The notes under the pieces are model-generated. The model was given only the letters and a program-made list of their open reading frames with translations, made no database searches and was not told where the DNA came from. Position numbers and translations under genes: made by a program. A stretch of 64,000 nt of DNA from Cuscuta epithymum (Eukaryota > Streptophyta > Magnoliopsida > Solanales > Convolvulaceae): contig CAMAPF010001045.1 of the NCBI GenBank assembly GCA_945859915.1, positions 1,674,001 through 1,738,000 on the forward strand, given 5' to 3'. Every line of letters begins with the position of its first letter. Position 1 is the first letter of the stretch. Below, piece after piece: positions 12,867-25,876 of the stretch.

Positions 12867-12969
12867 GGATGTTTTTACTTAGATTGTAATTCGTCCCAGA
12901 CCAGACTCGGATAGTTATAAAAATATAAAGAAACCAGACCAGACTAGCAAATTACAGTTAAAAACATCC
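12867..12969. mobile_element. PIF/Harbinger-like MITE, copy 2
   Basis: TIRs GGATGTTTTTACTTAG / TTAAAAACATCC with TAA on both sides (12864-12866, 12970-12972). It lies about 360 bp after the stop of the DDT gene. The core holds CAGACCAGAC repeats. Confidence 0.8.
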
Positions 12970-13258
12970 TAACTATGTAGACAGTACTCCGTAAATACTA
13001 AGAGAACATTTAGTGGACTTTATGACTTCTTGTAGTACCAACTACATTACTAGTTATGGGCATGTTTGTTACGCGAAGCATTGTGTCCGGCAAACTGAAA
13101 AATTCAACAGTTCTTGTATACGTTCAATTTTGTTTATCATAGGATTCATAGACAACTTTTGTTAATTGCATATGATGTTGACAAATTTTGGGGGAAATGG
13201 CGCGGTATCACATACAATTCGTCCTTAAGAAAATATAAAAATAGGAAAAAGATCTAAG
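12970..13258. other. Short spacer
   Basis: Nothing recognisable was seen between the MITE and the LTR element. Confidence 0.5.
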
Positions 13259-13398
13259 TGTAATAAACCAGATCAAAAGCTTAACTCTTCATTAGCATAT
13301 AGCACATATTTATACAGGGAGATGGGATTAGGGTTACTAGATAATGGGTCGAATACATGGGTCGGGGAGACTAATGGACATCCACATATTACATAACA
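13259..13398 (-). repeat. 3' LTR (minus orientation)
   Basis: A 140-bp direct repeat of 15611-15751, including TTTATACAGGGAGATGGG and ending CATATTACATAACA on the plus strand. Confidence 0.8.
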
Positions 13399-15610
13399 TC
13401 CCCCCTTGGATGTCATTGCTAAAAAATACATTACAAGAAAAATATGCATTCTTTCTTTATACATTTTGGTAATGCTGCCACGTTAAAAACCTTGCTGAGG
13501 TAACCCAGTGGGAAAAAACCTTGGTCAAGGGAAAAAGAGTGCAGCTCGTATATACTCCCCCATTGACTGCATCACTTCAGGTCTTCTTGCCGAATCCATT
13601 TCAATCCAATCTGGTTGCTAATTTCTTGAATGAATTATGGTACTGTGTGTATGCCTCGTTAAAAACCTTGTTGGAAAAACCCTTTGGGAAAAAAACCAAT
13701 CAAGGAATATATATGTAAAACAATGTGTTGTATTGACTGTCTCATTAAAAACCTTTAACTAAGAAAACCATGCGGGGAAAAACTTAGTAAAGGAAAAGCG
13801 TACAGTCATTGGCCTTCGGGGCCTAATCTTCTGGACTGCATTTGAATTTACTCTTCTAGAGAAAACAATATTCCGAATATTATGTATCATAATATGTTAT
13901 TTCAAAGCCACAAACTGCCTCGTTAAAACCTTTGACCAAGAAAGCCCTATGGGACAAAACTTGGTTAAGGAAAAAGAGTACAGTTGCATATGGTCCTCCG
14001 GACCAATAAATTGTTCGATCTCACAAGGACCAATTAAGACCTTTAGGGTACTATCTTCCGAACTAATATTAGAATCTCTCTTCTAGAGGATAACAGTCTT
14101 CCGGACGCTATGAATCTTTCTCATTCTTTAAAACAAAAAATAACTTAAATCCTTTGGCCAAGAAAATCCTTTGGGAAAAAACTTGGCTAAGAAAATAAAA
14201 AGGAACAGCACATGGTCTTCTGGACCAATTAATTGTTTCACCTCAATCCACTTCATATAATTTGAGCTCATGACAATCTTTAGTATACAAAACCTCCATC
14301 ATTATTTATACAGATTTGATGGACATCAGTAACCAAACTCTTCAAGAGTTTCTAAGTAGAAGCAATTGTCTAAACTCATGATTTTGCAATGTGTATCTCA
14401 AGACCATCAAATTTAGTGTTAATGCTCATATGCACATCAAACATTTAATAATTGAGTATTCTCAAATATTGGCCCATAAAAATTTAAAAGGGACATGTTT
14501 TGATCCTCCTAGGATCTCAAATTAGTATACAAACACTTCAGGTGTTCACAATGTAATGACTAGATATTTATTTATTATACAATCAAACACCATTCGAATC
14601 TAAATTAGTCCTCATTCAACTCTTTCTGTAGGAAAGGTTGAGAAGTAGTATGAATATAGTTCACTTTAAAATAGTTTAAATTCTAGTCATGAAATCATGT
14701 GAAACACATAAGAAAATTGTTCACATTAGATCCTCTATAGGAGGCACTCACTACAAGTGATATTTTCACATGGTGCAAAGACCTTGTTCAATCATGATAT
14801 TAAATAAAATAATTTGCACCATGATAATCAAGCATAGTTCTTCTACAAAATAAATCATGTCATCAAGACTTAATGTGATCACCCAGGTTGTGGTTAGGCA
14901 CAAGCATCTCTTTCTATATTTCCAACTATGCTTAGAATTTTACTGCATTTTCAATTGTTGCAGTTATTCAATCAATTCCAAATTCTTTTTCAAAATAATT
15001 CCAAGTACAATAATGATAAGTCTATAATTAAACGCATAGTTTCTATCTAATTATTATAGACATAAAAGAATTCACATTCATGTTACATGTTGTGTGCACA
15101 TATTTCTTTTCACCATTGTCCTTCAAGGACACACAATTGATATTATAGCAATGACACCCAATTTTCTCATCAACTGCCACATTTACATAACTTTAAACTA
15201 TATGAGGAATGTAGTCTCAAAGTCATTCAATCTCAAGTATTGTCACCCCACGTGCACAATATCTTGATTTATGGGACTTCAGGCCTAATATAAAATATCT
15301 TCTCATCCATAAACATCGATCATAATTCACAAAATTTAGGACTACAGGTCCATCATATTTCGTCTGGCTGAAAATGTTCTTTCCTGGTAAGGAACTCCGG
15401 GAAGTCTGTTTTCAGCGGCAAATTCTAGAGGAGGGAGGGTGTAGTTGAGGTTGGCGGCAAGATTGGGTATCGTCGATCAAGCTCGATGGATGGGTCCTAA
15501 GGCAAAGTTGAGCGGAGGAAAGTTTTTTTTTTTACTAACTAAGCGGAGGAAAGTTGAGAACCAAAAAACACCAAATCCACGAAAAAAGAAAGCCCTATCG
15601 TGTTGATACG

Positions 15611-15751
15611 TATAATAAACCAGATCAAAAGCTTAACTCTTCATTAGCATATAACACATATTTATACAGGGAGATGGGATTAGGGTTACTAGATAAATGG
15701 GCCGAATACATGGGTTGGAGAGAGTAATGGACATCCACATATTACATAACA
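15611..15751 (-). repeat. 5' LTR (minus orientation)
   Basis: The 141-bp partner of 13259-13398, with a few base differences such as ATAACACATA for ATAGCACATA. Confidence 0.8.
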
Positions 15752-18467
15752 CTAGACTCTTTTGCTATTTAAAACTTATCACTTCAAACTCTTATATTAA
15801 TAAGTGATCACGTAAGTATGTTTATTTAAAGTAGGAAAAAGATCTAAGCAGACTCTTATATTAATCAGGTCATTTTATGGGCTCTTGACCTATTATATAC
15901 GGAGTAGCAATGTAGCATGTTATTTTGAAATAACCGTGATTTTTTTTTTTTATCATCAAATCCAACTCTTATATTAAAGTCATTAAGAATCGGATCGTTA
16001 CAACAAACTCCAATAGATCAACTCTTTTTTTGAGGGAATCCAATAGATCAACTCTGACAACAACTATCCCTAACCAACTAGCACAATCAACCCTACGGCT
16101 AGACTCTGAGACGATCACCCTTGAAAGAGCATTAGAGCAATACGAATCGCTAACCACCAAACGAGTGTGACACAACAATCACTGGTCATATAGATCCTTT
16201 TAACGACATAATATCTAGCGGAATTAACAATCATTATTGTAGACCCAAAACTAAAATCATCAACAAAATACGAAATATCGTAAACAAACATAACACGAAA
16301 ATAAGACCATAAAAAATAAAATAATTGACAAATACTCCAAACTCCATCCTGACTGGTTCCTTGAAATATCATCTTCCAAACTCTGGCATCTCGTTGGATT
16401 GAAGGCGGCGGTTCAGGAGGGGGACGGACCGCCGATCTGTATTCTCCCTTGCTCAACCCTTCATCGCTCATTCGCTCCCCGTCTGTTCATCACCCGTGCC
16501 GTGGGCCGGAACCAAATTTGTCAACCTCTGAGCCGTGGCTAGATTGCCAATCCCCCTGCAATTCCGATCCAGCACATTCATGTCGTTGCCAAAAGAAACA
16601 AAACACACTTCCGTCTGATCAATTCAAACCAAAAGCTGGTAGGAAACCTCTGCCGAACCAATCCAAAACGAACGCCTGATTAATCCAACCAAAAACTAGA
16701 AAAAAACTCCGCCGGACCAAGCCAAAACAGCCGCCAAAACACAACCTAGGATATACCTAGACAACGACCGCCGACTATATCCCTACTGGAGAATGGAATG
16801 GGACGTTTGCTAATGGCGACAAGGCCATGTATACGAAATGACAAGCATCGGCCAAGACTGGAGCGGAGGTAGATTGTGGCGCCGAAGTAGTTTAGGGTTA
16901 CCGTCCAGAACAATGAAAATTATATTTTCATTTTCATTTAAAGTAATATTTTGTCATTTTTCTTTGTCAACTTTCCTTATTTTGTTGTTCAAAAGATTGC
17001 CATTTTCATTTAAAGTGCTACCTCTGTGCTCTAAGATTGAGACAAAAGATGATGGTGCATTTTTTTAAAAAAAGTAGATTTATATGGTTGATATTTAATT
17101 GATATACTATGAATAAAGTAAAAATAAATTAAACCACACAAATATTGTATGAGACAAACTCTGTTGGATGGACATAAAAGCAAAAATGGGACAATTACAG
17201 TTTGATGAAGGGGGCAATAAATATTTGGTTAAAATTATTTCTCTCCTTTGCATAATTTTAATTACAATTTTTTACTTTATATTCAACGTACGTGCAAGTC
17301 AACTTTGACCAAGAATCATTGGACACTCTCTCCGTCCCTTAAACTTTGTCATCTTTCCCTTTTGAGACGTCCCAAAAAACTTTGCTACTTTTCATTTTAA
17401 TCAATTATTTTGTGGTTCCTGTTATTTCTCTCTCCTCTGCACAAACCTTAACCACACACTTTTTACTTTATTATTCGCCGTGTCGGTCAAACTGGGCAAA
17501 ATGTTAAGAGACGGGGGTGGTATGAAGTATGACATCAAAGTTATTTCTTTCTCTATACAAATATATATCACACAATTTTCACCTTACTGTTTCACGTGTA
17601 ATTAGACTTTGGCTAAGTTTTACAAGATGGCTGGACTAATTGTTTTTCAAAGCGTGTGATTCTTTATTAATATTGAACTGAACCAGTGCATAAAAATTTG
17701 TCTTGACTTACATAAGGCTACAACAAATTCAAAGAGCACCGACATTAAAGTTTAACCATGTGATTATGCACTTGTCAAGATGCGTAATACGGAATTACGG
17801 AGTATGAAGATATACACATGCTACTCTGTTGAGCAGTGACCATGAGGGAGATGGGAGTATGGGACTGTTAGATTCATGTGAAAAGTGTAATCTAACAATA
17901 TCAAAACTCATTCTACACGGACATGCATTCAGTGAGCCATAACATCACACATTGATGTGACCTACCCAGCGTTGGACACTTGGACCTGGTACAGGTTCTT
18001 AGGGGAACGAAATCGACAAGATAGTTACCTGAACCCAATCAAGCCGACTGGTCTGGAACTGAAACCAGTACTAGTAACCGTCTACTTTATAGTCCAATTC
18101 CTCAAGGGCCGGATAGCAATCAACCTGACTCTTGAACAGCCATTGCTAACATATCAAGAACCAGACCAATATTACAAATCTTAGTTGAAGTTCATACCTT
18201 AAGGTGACGGTATCAGCCCGTGTCCACCCCAAAACACACCTTGAAAACGAGTAAAGCCCGTTTTCACGGTCAATTATACTTGTCATTCCAGAACAATACA
18301 GCCCCATAATAACAAAAGAATGATAACTGAATGTTTATTTGCACATTCAACATGATAAAACAATTCTTCAAATGTTAATCCGGTGGAGTAGAGTAGCTGT
18401 TTACATTACTTTAGGAATTAAACAAAAAGGTTCAATTCACTGTTGGTTCTTGCAGCAATCAACAAGA
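15752..18467. other. Intergenic spacer with one divergent Stowaway element
   Basis: 17326-17520 has Stowaway-like ends (CTCTCTCCGTCCC and GAGACGGGGGTGG then TA). A 17-base stretch AGGAAAAAGATCTAAG occurs both at about 13242-13258 and about 15836-15852, on either side of the LTR element. The region 16380-16700 is richer in GC but no conserved protein was recognised. The last 250 bases probably include the 3' UTR of the minus-strand dehydrogenase. Confidence 0.5.
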
Positions 18468-21400
18468 TTACATGAGCTCAACAACAGCACGGCCAGTGAT
18501 ATTCCCTTTATCAAGATCTTTGTACGCTTCTGCGGCCTCTTCGAGTTTGCATTTCCTAGAAACAGCTGCAGAGAGATTGAAGATGCCTCTCTCGGCAAGT
18601 TTAATCAACTTTGGAAGATCTTGTCTTGCTCTGGCCCCATATGACCCTATCACCTTTATCTGTTCAAGAGATGCATAAAGAATTTACAAATCAGAACCAG
18701 TCTGCATCCCACCTCAAACCGGGGGTCACTACATGACTAGTAAAACAAAATAGAATCATATTATTCAACAACTGCTTAAATTTTCAAATATATGGATCGG
18801 ATTAACATGCAAATTATCATTTATTTAGAAAAGAATATTAAGTTGTTTGATCTTATAGGTGACACACACAGACCTGTTTTCGGACCAAATGATTAATATC
18901 GACCTCCCCTTTAGCGCCAGAGAGAGTGAGCCCAATCATCACAGCTTTCCCTCCATCTCTAACACTTTGTACACATTGGCCAAATGTCTGTGTTCTACCC
19001 AATGCTTCAACTGCAATATCCACACCCATTCCACCTGTAATTTCCTGTCCATTTGACCACCTAAAATCAATTAAAGGCCTTAAAATTGCGACTTTTTTAC
19101 ACACCATCTTTTACCAACATCCTGTTTTTTATGGATGAGAGAATTTAATAAACACAATAAAAAGGATAACACATTTTGTCAAATAGGTCTCATAACTTTT
19201 TCTTAAAAAACCCATGGATCACTGAATGGAAAGTCACCGGGAATGAGTCACTGGCGGGCGAAGACGTGTCACTGGCAGGCGACGGCGAGTCACTGGACAG
19301 CAGTGGTCACTCAATAGCGTTGGTCACTGTAGGACGGTGGTCACTAACGGATGACGTAACTGTCAAGTCTGTACGTGGGAGGGTGGGGTATAAAAGTCAT
19401 ATAAGTCACTTATACAAAGTAGAGTTATATTGATGTCAAAACCTGTTATTTTAAATTTAGCCCTATTTTTTTCCAAGACTTTTTCTTAGTAATATTGATG
19501 TCAAAACCCCTTATTGTAATCCTCGCTTACAGGTGACCTTGAGAGAAAACAGATAGTACCTTTATTTTCTTCACTGCATCTTCATTCAGTGCATTTATTG
19601 TGTCAGTGGCTCCAAGGGACTTAGCTTTCTCTAGTTTCTCATCTTGAACATCAACTGCAATAATCTGTGAAGCTCCAAATGCTTTTGCTATCTGCAGACA
19701 GCTACACAAAGTTTTCCCCGGTTTTAAGTAATGGTGGCATTTAAAAGCCATTAATCCCATCATCAAAGCTCAACTGAAATTATTTCTGGTTCATGCCATA
19801 GTGTTATTATTTGGCCACAATTTATGTTCATCATAATCACACTTTCCTAAACAGTATCACTGTGCTTAAGTACAGGGGTAAGGCTGCATACATCCGACCC
19901 CCCCCTTACCCCACCATAGGTGGGAGCCTTTGCGGCACTGGGGTAATGATGATGACGATGATAATCACACTTCCCTAAATCCAATATCATCTGCTGAGTA
20001 ATTTATCCATTTAATATGTATACCTGCCATTAATCAAAATATACCCAGCTATCTATAAAATTTGTACGGAGTATTTCCTAATTTCAAATCACAGATGTGT
20101 TGCTAACCTATGCACACTCCATACAGCACATCCAATGCAACAATATGCACAGTGCACACTTGGCATGAGAAAGACAGATACGGTAAAAATAGGCAAATAA
20201 CTTTTGTATTTCTTCACTTCCACATTTTTCTACGTTTTTGGTAAATTTTTCTTGATGATGCCACACGAAATGTCTACAACTAGACATTATGTTTTATACT
20301 GTAGACAATAAAATTACCTGAACACATAAAAACATGAAAACACAGAAAGTAAAAATCCATTCTCATTTTAATGTATTTAGCTCTAATGACATGTAGTGCA
20401 TATTATTGTACATGAGATGCTTTTACAAACAGATTACATGCTAGGGGAGGTCTCTAATAGCCCCTCCGTCCCGTAATGTAAGATGCAATTGAGTTTGAAG
20501 CGGGAAAATAAAAGATCCGGTAGTTGATTTACAATTATAACCTTCAAAGAGTAATATAAAGTCGTATGGGTCCACAAAAAGTAAGAATGAAATGATAGAT
20601 TGGGGGATAAAGTGGGAAATTAAATATTCAATAGTGTTTAATTTAAAAAAATGTTCATATTTATGGGACAATACAATATGGAAAGTTTATCTCACAAAAT
20701 GGGATGAAGAGAGTAATTGAGTATTACCTTGAACCCACACCACCAATTCCAATGACGGCAATAGCATCACCTGGGCGTACTTCGGCAGCATGAGCCATTG
20801 CACCATAAGCAGTAAACACTGCACATCCTAAAATAGCAGATTCTGTATAAGGTACAGTACTGGGTAGAACAGCCAATCCATGTGCTGGCACCACACAGTA
20901 TTCAGCTAGACCTCCCATACTGTACATATACGCTGGTTTCCCTGAAAAGTCAACACACTAACCAAATAAGTGTCCTATGCTACACGTTAGGAAATGGAAG
21001 ACCTCAAGACTAATGGTCTGTTTAGATGGAGTGTTTTGGAAGGGAAGGCTTTGACGGCTTAGTCTATGTCTTGATAAATAGAATGTTTATAAATAAAGAG
21101 GGATTGTAATGCTACCATATCACTTATTATGTTACCCCTTTTAAAAATTTCACCCTTCATCATAAAGATATAGACTTAGCCCTCCATCCAAACACAACCT
21201 AATAAAAACTTAAGTAAATATGCTATTCAAGTAAATATTAGTTGATGGTCTGCAATTCAACTAATCCACAAGTAAATATGCACGTTCATCCAAGAATTGT
21301 TGGGTCGCTGTCATGCAATTCATGTCAATCCGATTGACATAAGAAAGTGGAAATCAAATTGTACACTTCTTTTCAAAACATATGAATTAATCCACAAGTA

Positions 21401-23458
21401 AAAAACAAATAATATTACCATTGCTGCGGAAAAACAGTCGTGTTTCACCATCATAAAGGGTTCCGTTAGCTCGATTGTATGCAAAAAAATCCTCACATAA
21501 GTCATCTTGACCCTGCTCTCATTCAAAACTGAACATATTAACGGGGTCTACAGTGCTCTTATTTAGCAAAAGATATTTCAAAGGTCACCTTTGAGCAGAA
21601 CCTACAGCTACCACAAGGCATGATGAAAGCTCCAACCACTCGAGCTCCAACAGGATATCTGCATTGTATATAAATGAAGAAAAAATAAAGCTTTCACCTT
21701 GTTTATTACATCTTTTAACTATAATACAGGAAAAATAATACACCGTTTTAATAAGAAATTGAGTATAACACCTTTGAACAATTTTACTGTCTGTGAGGGG
21801 GCCATGTTCAATCACCTCACCAGTTATCTCGTGCCCCACAACACAAGGTCTTGCAAAAGGAAGTTCGCCTTTAATTACATGCAGGTCAGAGTGGCAGACT
21901 CCACATGCTGCTTGGTAAAAAAATTCAGTAGCAGAATTATCATATTTGCAGAAGAAAACGATCATATGCACTTGTAAATGAGATCCAATTGCCGTAGTAG
22001 ACTTTTCACACTAACTAAATGAACTACCAAGGGTACTAGTTTTTTAGGGGGGCTGCACTTGGAAAATGGTTTTGGATAAGCTTTATGCGTTTATGTTCAC
22101 TTAATCAAATAAGCATAAAGTATAAATGGCAAACAGAACTACAATAGTTGCGTGTTTCTCAGCAAGCTCGCCAAGTGTTTATTTGCTACGGAGTAATATT
22201 CATGGACATTAAAACTTTTAGTGTTTGTTAGAAAGTATTCACGTATAAGTTTATTTCATAAGTGACAAGTAAAAGTAGCCGAGCAGATATGAACAACAAC
22301 AACAACATCCAAGCCTTAGTCCCAAAAGATTTTGGGGTTGGCTAACATGAATTTGGAAAGAAAGAATGAAAATTAAAGTTATCTTTTAAATAGGAAAAAG
22401 TAGGAAAAGGTGCCTGAAATGAAAAGTTGGACTGAAACTTCCCTGAAAGGGAAGTAGGGCAAGTAAAAGTAAACAAAAGGAACACAATTTCGAAATGGCT
22501 AGCAAATAAACCTCAATTCGATAATCCCTAACTCAATGATCTAGCAGTTGAGATTTCTTTCTGCTAGCCATAAAGAGACAGAGACCAAGAAACGGAAAGA
22601 AGTGAATGAGACATAGTTAATTGATTGTTCATGAACTAATTATGATAGAGTGTACATCATTTGGTTGTTCCGTAATCTTCATGAAGAAATGTTTCCACAA
22701 ACACACCTAAACATTAACTATAACTAAAGAACTGACACGAATAAGAGTTTCACCATTTAAACAACCACAGACGCTCTAAAATAATTGAAAATTAAACAAA
22801 CAGCTCAAATCTTGGCCTGGTATAGTTCATTTAGACTCCTACTATTGATGCAAATGTGACTACTATCATTCAGAGGAAAGATCAAATATTCAAGTGGCTG
22901 GGAAACTTAAACTTTAAATAATTAAATCTATCCAAGCAGGTAAGCAAGAACCACAAACTGCACTACTGCTATGAAACATAAAGATCACCCCCTACTCATT
23001 CGTTCCTTTATCTCGTTGGCCTCTTTTCAAGATCAATTCTTTTTCAAAAAATAGATAAATTAATAAAACCACGCCTTCAATAGTATATCTCTCAGAGGAA
23101 TAAAACTTCAAAAGAGCGTCCAAATTCAATAAAGATGTATTGCACCTTTGGTTTTGATGAGAACTTCGTTGGCTTTGGGGCGGGGCATGTGGAAATCTTC
23201 CAAAGTTAAAGGCTTATTCGGTTCCCAAAAGACGGCTGCGCGCATGTAGGACGGACCTCCCTGCAGATGATATGCTGAAGCGGCATCGGAGCTAAAGGGT
23301 CTCTTGTTGCAATCACCGCCACCGTGACCGCTTGAAGTAGAATGGTAAGGAGAGCATCCCCCGAAGGCTGCTGCCGTTTGGGAACATCTACTTTTGCGGA
23401 GGAGGTTGCGACCGGCGATGGCGCGGCGGAGAAAGATAGACCCACGGCTGAATGCCAT
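18468..23458 (-). CDS. Zinc-type alcohol dehydrogenase, organelle-targeted (At5g63620 type)
   Basis: Eight exons in minus-strand order: 23458-23146, 21907-21772, 21658-21589, 21512-21419, 20941-20728, 19701-19560, 19044-18874, 18659-18468. They join in phase to 443 aa. The first ~65 residues are rich in Arg, Ser and Ala with few acids (MAFSRGSIFLRRAIAGRNLL), a likely mitochondrial or plastid transit peptide. The catalytic zinc ligands are C106 (ACGVCHSD), H130 (GHE) and C244. Structural zinc cysteines are C165, C168, C171 and C179. GIGGVGS at 269-275 is the NAD(P)-binding glycine motif, followed by AVDV. All key residues are present, so the enzyme should be active. It belongs to the MDR superfamily oxidising alcohols or reducing aldehydes; the true substrate is unknown. 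A MITE lies 184 bp upstream of the start codon, and introns 4 and 5 hold further elements. Confidence 0.95.
19849..19965 (+). mobile_element. Au-like SINE 3' region
   Basis: AGGGGTAAGGCTGCATACAT is followed by a C-rich stretch, TAGGTGGGAGCCTTTG, CACTGGGGTAATG and an ATG-rich tail. This is the body and tail typical of Au-type plant SINEs. It is 5'-truncated and lies in intron 5 of the dehydrogenase gene. The same tail occurs at 43488-43600. Confidence 0.6.
20460..20713. mobile_element. Stowaway-like MITE beside the exon 5 donor
   Basis: Ends GCCCCTCCGTCCCG and GGGATGAAGAGAG are flanked by TA. The right end is only 14 bp from the 5' splice site at 20727 of dehydrogenase intron 5. Confidence 0.7.
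21015..21199. mobile_element. Small TIR element in dehydrogenase intron 4
   Basis: Ends GGTCTGTTTAGATGGAG and CTCCATCCAAACACAACC are inverted repeats, flanked by TAAT on both sides. Confidence 0.6.
22290..22356 (-). mobile_element. SINE 3'-end fragment, copy B
   Basis: The minus strand reads TTAGCCAACCCCAAAATC, then CTTTTGGGACTAAGGCTTGG and (TTG)n. It resembles 11891-11951. It lies in dehydrogenase intron 1. Confidence 0.55.
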
Positions 23459-23641
23459 AACTTACGTTGGATAAGTGGATGTGAAAGTCCGAACAGCAGA
23501 AATCACACAGGTGAAGTTAGCTTTCCTACTTGAGTTCTAAACCACTGGACTAAAAAGCTAAACTCAAGCGAAGTGTCAACTGCTCCGTATCAAGTGTCAA
23601 AAATGGTCAAAAAGAAAAGAAAATGCAAGATGGTTTATCTA

Positions 23642-23803
23642 GGATGTTTTTACTTAGACCGTAATTTGCTAGTTTGGTCTGGTCTGGTCTAGTTTGATCT
23701 GATAATGTCTGGTCTCTTTTTATTTTTACAACTAACCAAGTCTGGTCTAATCTGGTCTGGTCTAGTCTAATCTCGGACGGATTACAATCCAAGTAAAAAC
23801 GTC
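23642..23803. mobile_element. PIF/Harbinger-like MITE, copy 3, upstream of the dehydrogenase
   Basis: Ends GGATGTTTTTACTTAGAC and CCAAGTAAAAACGTC; flanks CTA and TTA (one mismatch from a TTA duplication). The core has many GGTCTGGTCT repeats. It lies 184 bp upstream of the dehydrogenase ATG, so probably in its promoter. Confidence 0.75.
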
Positions 23804-25265
23804 TTAAATGTAATATGGGTTGTTCTCGCGGAGGTGCACAAGTAAATGTAGTCAAAATGGAACATGAAGTTGTTTCAAGTGGAGGAAGTAGTTTTCTCTA
23901 TCTCACACTTGAAACTACAAACTACACAAACTACAAAATAGCTTACATGGCCTAACTATCGGTTTGTAATATACCTTTGTCCTAGTCATCAAATTATTAA
24001 TATATAAACTCTAATTTTCTCTAGCTCACTCGTTTCCACTTTTGCTTTCACTTCTCTAACTCTTCATCTTATATTTCTCTCGTCTGCTCTCTAAAGGCGG
24101 AGCCAGAGCACTAGGCCACATTGGAGCAGTACATGAATATTTTGAGAAAAATTACACAGAATTTTTACTTTAAAATTAAGGCACTTTTTAAATTTAGGAT
24201 GGGTCAGGGCCTAGGTTAGCCCCCTCTAGCTCTGCCCGTGTTGCTCTCCTTCTCTCTTGTCTTTTCTCCCTGCCATCCCACGGGCTTCTTCTTTTATTTG
24301 CTATCGGTTCATCTTTATTATAGCAAGAGAAGAAGAAAATAAAATAGAGTAAAAAGAAGAAGCCAACGGGACATCGGGGACAACATACGAGAGAAATATA
24401 AGATGTAGAGTGGATTTGATGACTTGGACTGCAACTGTATAATACAAACGAATAGTTTGGCCAAGTTAGCTAATTTAACATTCTGACAGAGCAGATGTAC
24501 TTGATCGGCTATAAAAATACAAGTTCATGTACTGTAAAAATTTAAATGCAAGATGAAGCACTACTTACTCCGGTCGAAACAACTTCAAGTATCATTTTGA
24601 CCATTTTCTAGTAAATGTAGGTGTTTGGAGACTTTGGGCTTATCAACTTTTTTATTAAATAGGTAATTTTGATTTCTTAAATTGAATTACATAATAATCA
24701 AAATAAATAAATGTAGAATTACTCTTTCGATTGAATTGACTGAAATTGTTTGAAAAGAAACTGTTTTAGCTATTTTCATATATTTTTGATTTATTATATT
24801 TATAAAATATATTATTTGCAATTCACCATATTCGACCAATTCAATTGATTCAACTATTTTCAAGGTAACCAAACAAGCTCTAATATACTTTTTCTTGTCT
24901 CAAAATAATTTATAGGTTTACACTATGAGAAATATAGTTTCATTTTTGTGGGATTAACAATCACATGTAAAATGTAACATTTTACAAAAGTGATATTGTT
25001 TGGTTTGAATTTAAGCATGGATGAAAAAATGGGAGACTTTCTATAGCTCTTGTAATGTGGTAAAATGCTATGTAAAACATTTTATTCGTGCAGAAGGATA
25101 AAATATGTTTGAACTTAAAATAAGCGATCCTTTTGCGTGCAACTTAACTGTACTCGACAGTCTACACACGGACACACCTAACCTAAATGGCAAAAGGCTT
25201 AAGGAAGTTGCAAGATATGGATAAAGCAATAGAGAAATATGAATGCAGCAATAGAGAATCTGTTG
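23804..25265. other. Intergenic spacer
   Basis: Pyrimidine-rich stretches occur at 24000-24300. GGCGGAGCCAGAGC near 24097 and AGCTCTGCCC near 24229 could be ends of a small TIR element. No gene was recognised. Confidence 0.4.
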
Positions 25266-25348
25266 AACATTAGCAAAGATGACACCTCATCCCTGAGGGC
25301 CCCCAACTCCGACCGGACGGCACAAATAAGCACAGTGGTAATTAAACC

Positions 25349-25876
25349 CAGGGCCGTTTTTTAGGGGGTTCAATAGGTTATCCAGAACAGGGCCCCCGAA
25401 TTTATGGGGCCCCAAATTTTTAAATTTCTTTTAGTATTATATAGTACAGAGTAATATTATACTACCTCCGTCCCTTAAAACTTTGCCAAGTTTGACTGGC
25501 ACGGGGATTAATAAAGTAAAAACTGTGTGGTAGAGGTTTGTGTAGAGGAGAGAGAATTAACTGGAACCATAAATTTTTTACTTAAAAGGGAAAGTGGCAA
25601 AGTTAGTGGGACAACCAAAAAAGGAAAGTTGGCAAAGTTTTAAGGGACGGAGGGAGTATATTAATATTAATCAGTAAAATACAATTAGTAAGGAAGAAAA
25701 ATATAGATGCATGATTTTTTCGTTGGTCCTTTTACTCTTTTTAGTTCTTTTTAATGAGTATTCAATTTATTTGAGAATACGTATTTGGATTGATATTTTA
25801 AAAAAAAAAGAATATTAATTTGGGACCTCTGTTTTACATTTAGAACCGGGGTCTCCAAATTCATTAGACGGCCCTG
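25349..25876. mobile_element. hAT-type element inside the SINE
   Basis: Perfect 9-bp TIRs CAGGGCCGT / ACGGCCCTG and the 8-bp duplication ATTAAACC (25341-25348, 25877-25884). It is non-coding and itself holds a Stowaway. Confidence 0.85.
25462..25656. mobile_element. Stowaway MITE inside the hAT element
   Basis: TIRs CTACCTCCGTCCCTTAAAAC / TTTTAAGGGACGGAGGGAG with TA on both sides; length 195 bp. Confidence 0.85.

Larger units (their letters stand above)
13259..15751 (-). mobile_element. Non-autonomous LTR retrotransposon (TRIM/LARD-like)
   Basis: Two near-identical direct repeats (13259-13398 and 15611-15751) bound about 2.2 kb with no coding potential. Read on the minus strand the LTRs start TGTTATGTAATATG and end TTATTACA (TG...CA). 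A purine tract CCAAGGGGGGA directly precedes the 3' LTR (plus 13399-13409). CGTATCAACACG follows the 5' LTR (plus 15599-15610), resembling an initiator-Met tRNA primer site. The interior has four to five degenerate copies of a block like TTAAAAACCTTG ... GGGAAAAAACCTTGG ... AAGGAAAAAGAGT at 13480-14200. The 5-bp flanks (CTAAG, CTAGA) match only partly. The lack of gag or pol suggests it depended on another element. Confidence 0.75.

Noticed and set aside
16115..16679. Open frames around 16.1-16.7 kb
   Set aside because: Overlapping frames on both strands, with no recognisable domain or consistent splice structure.
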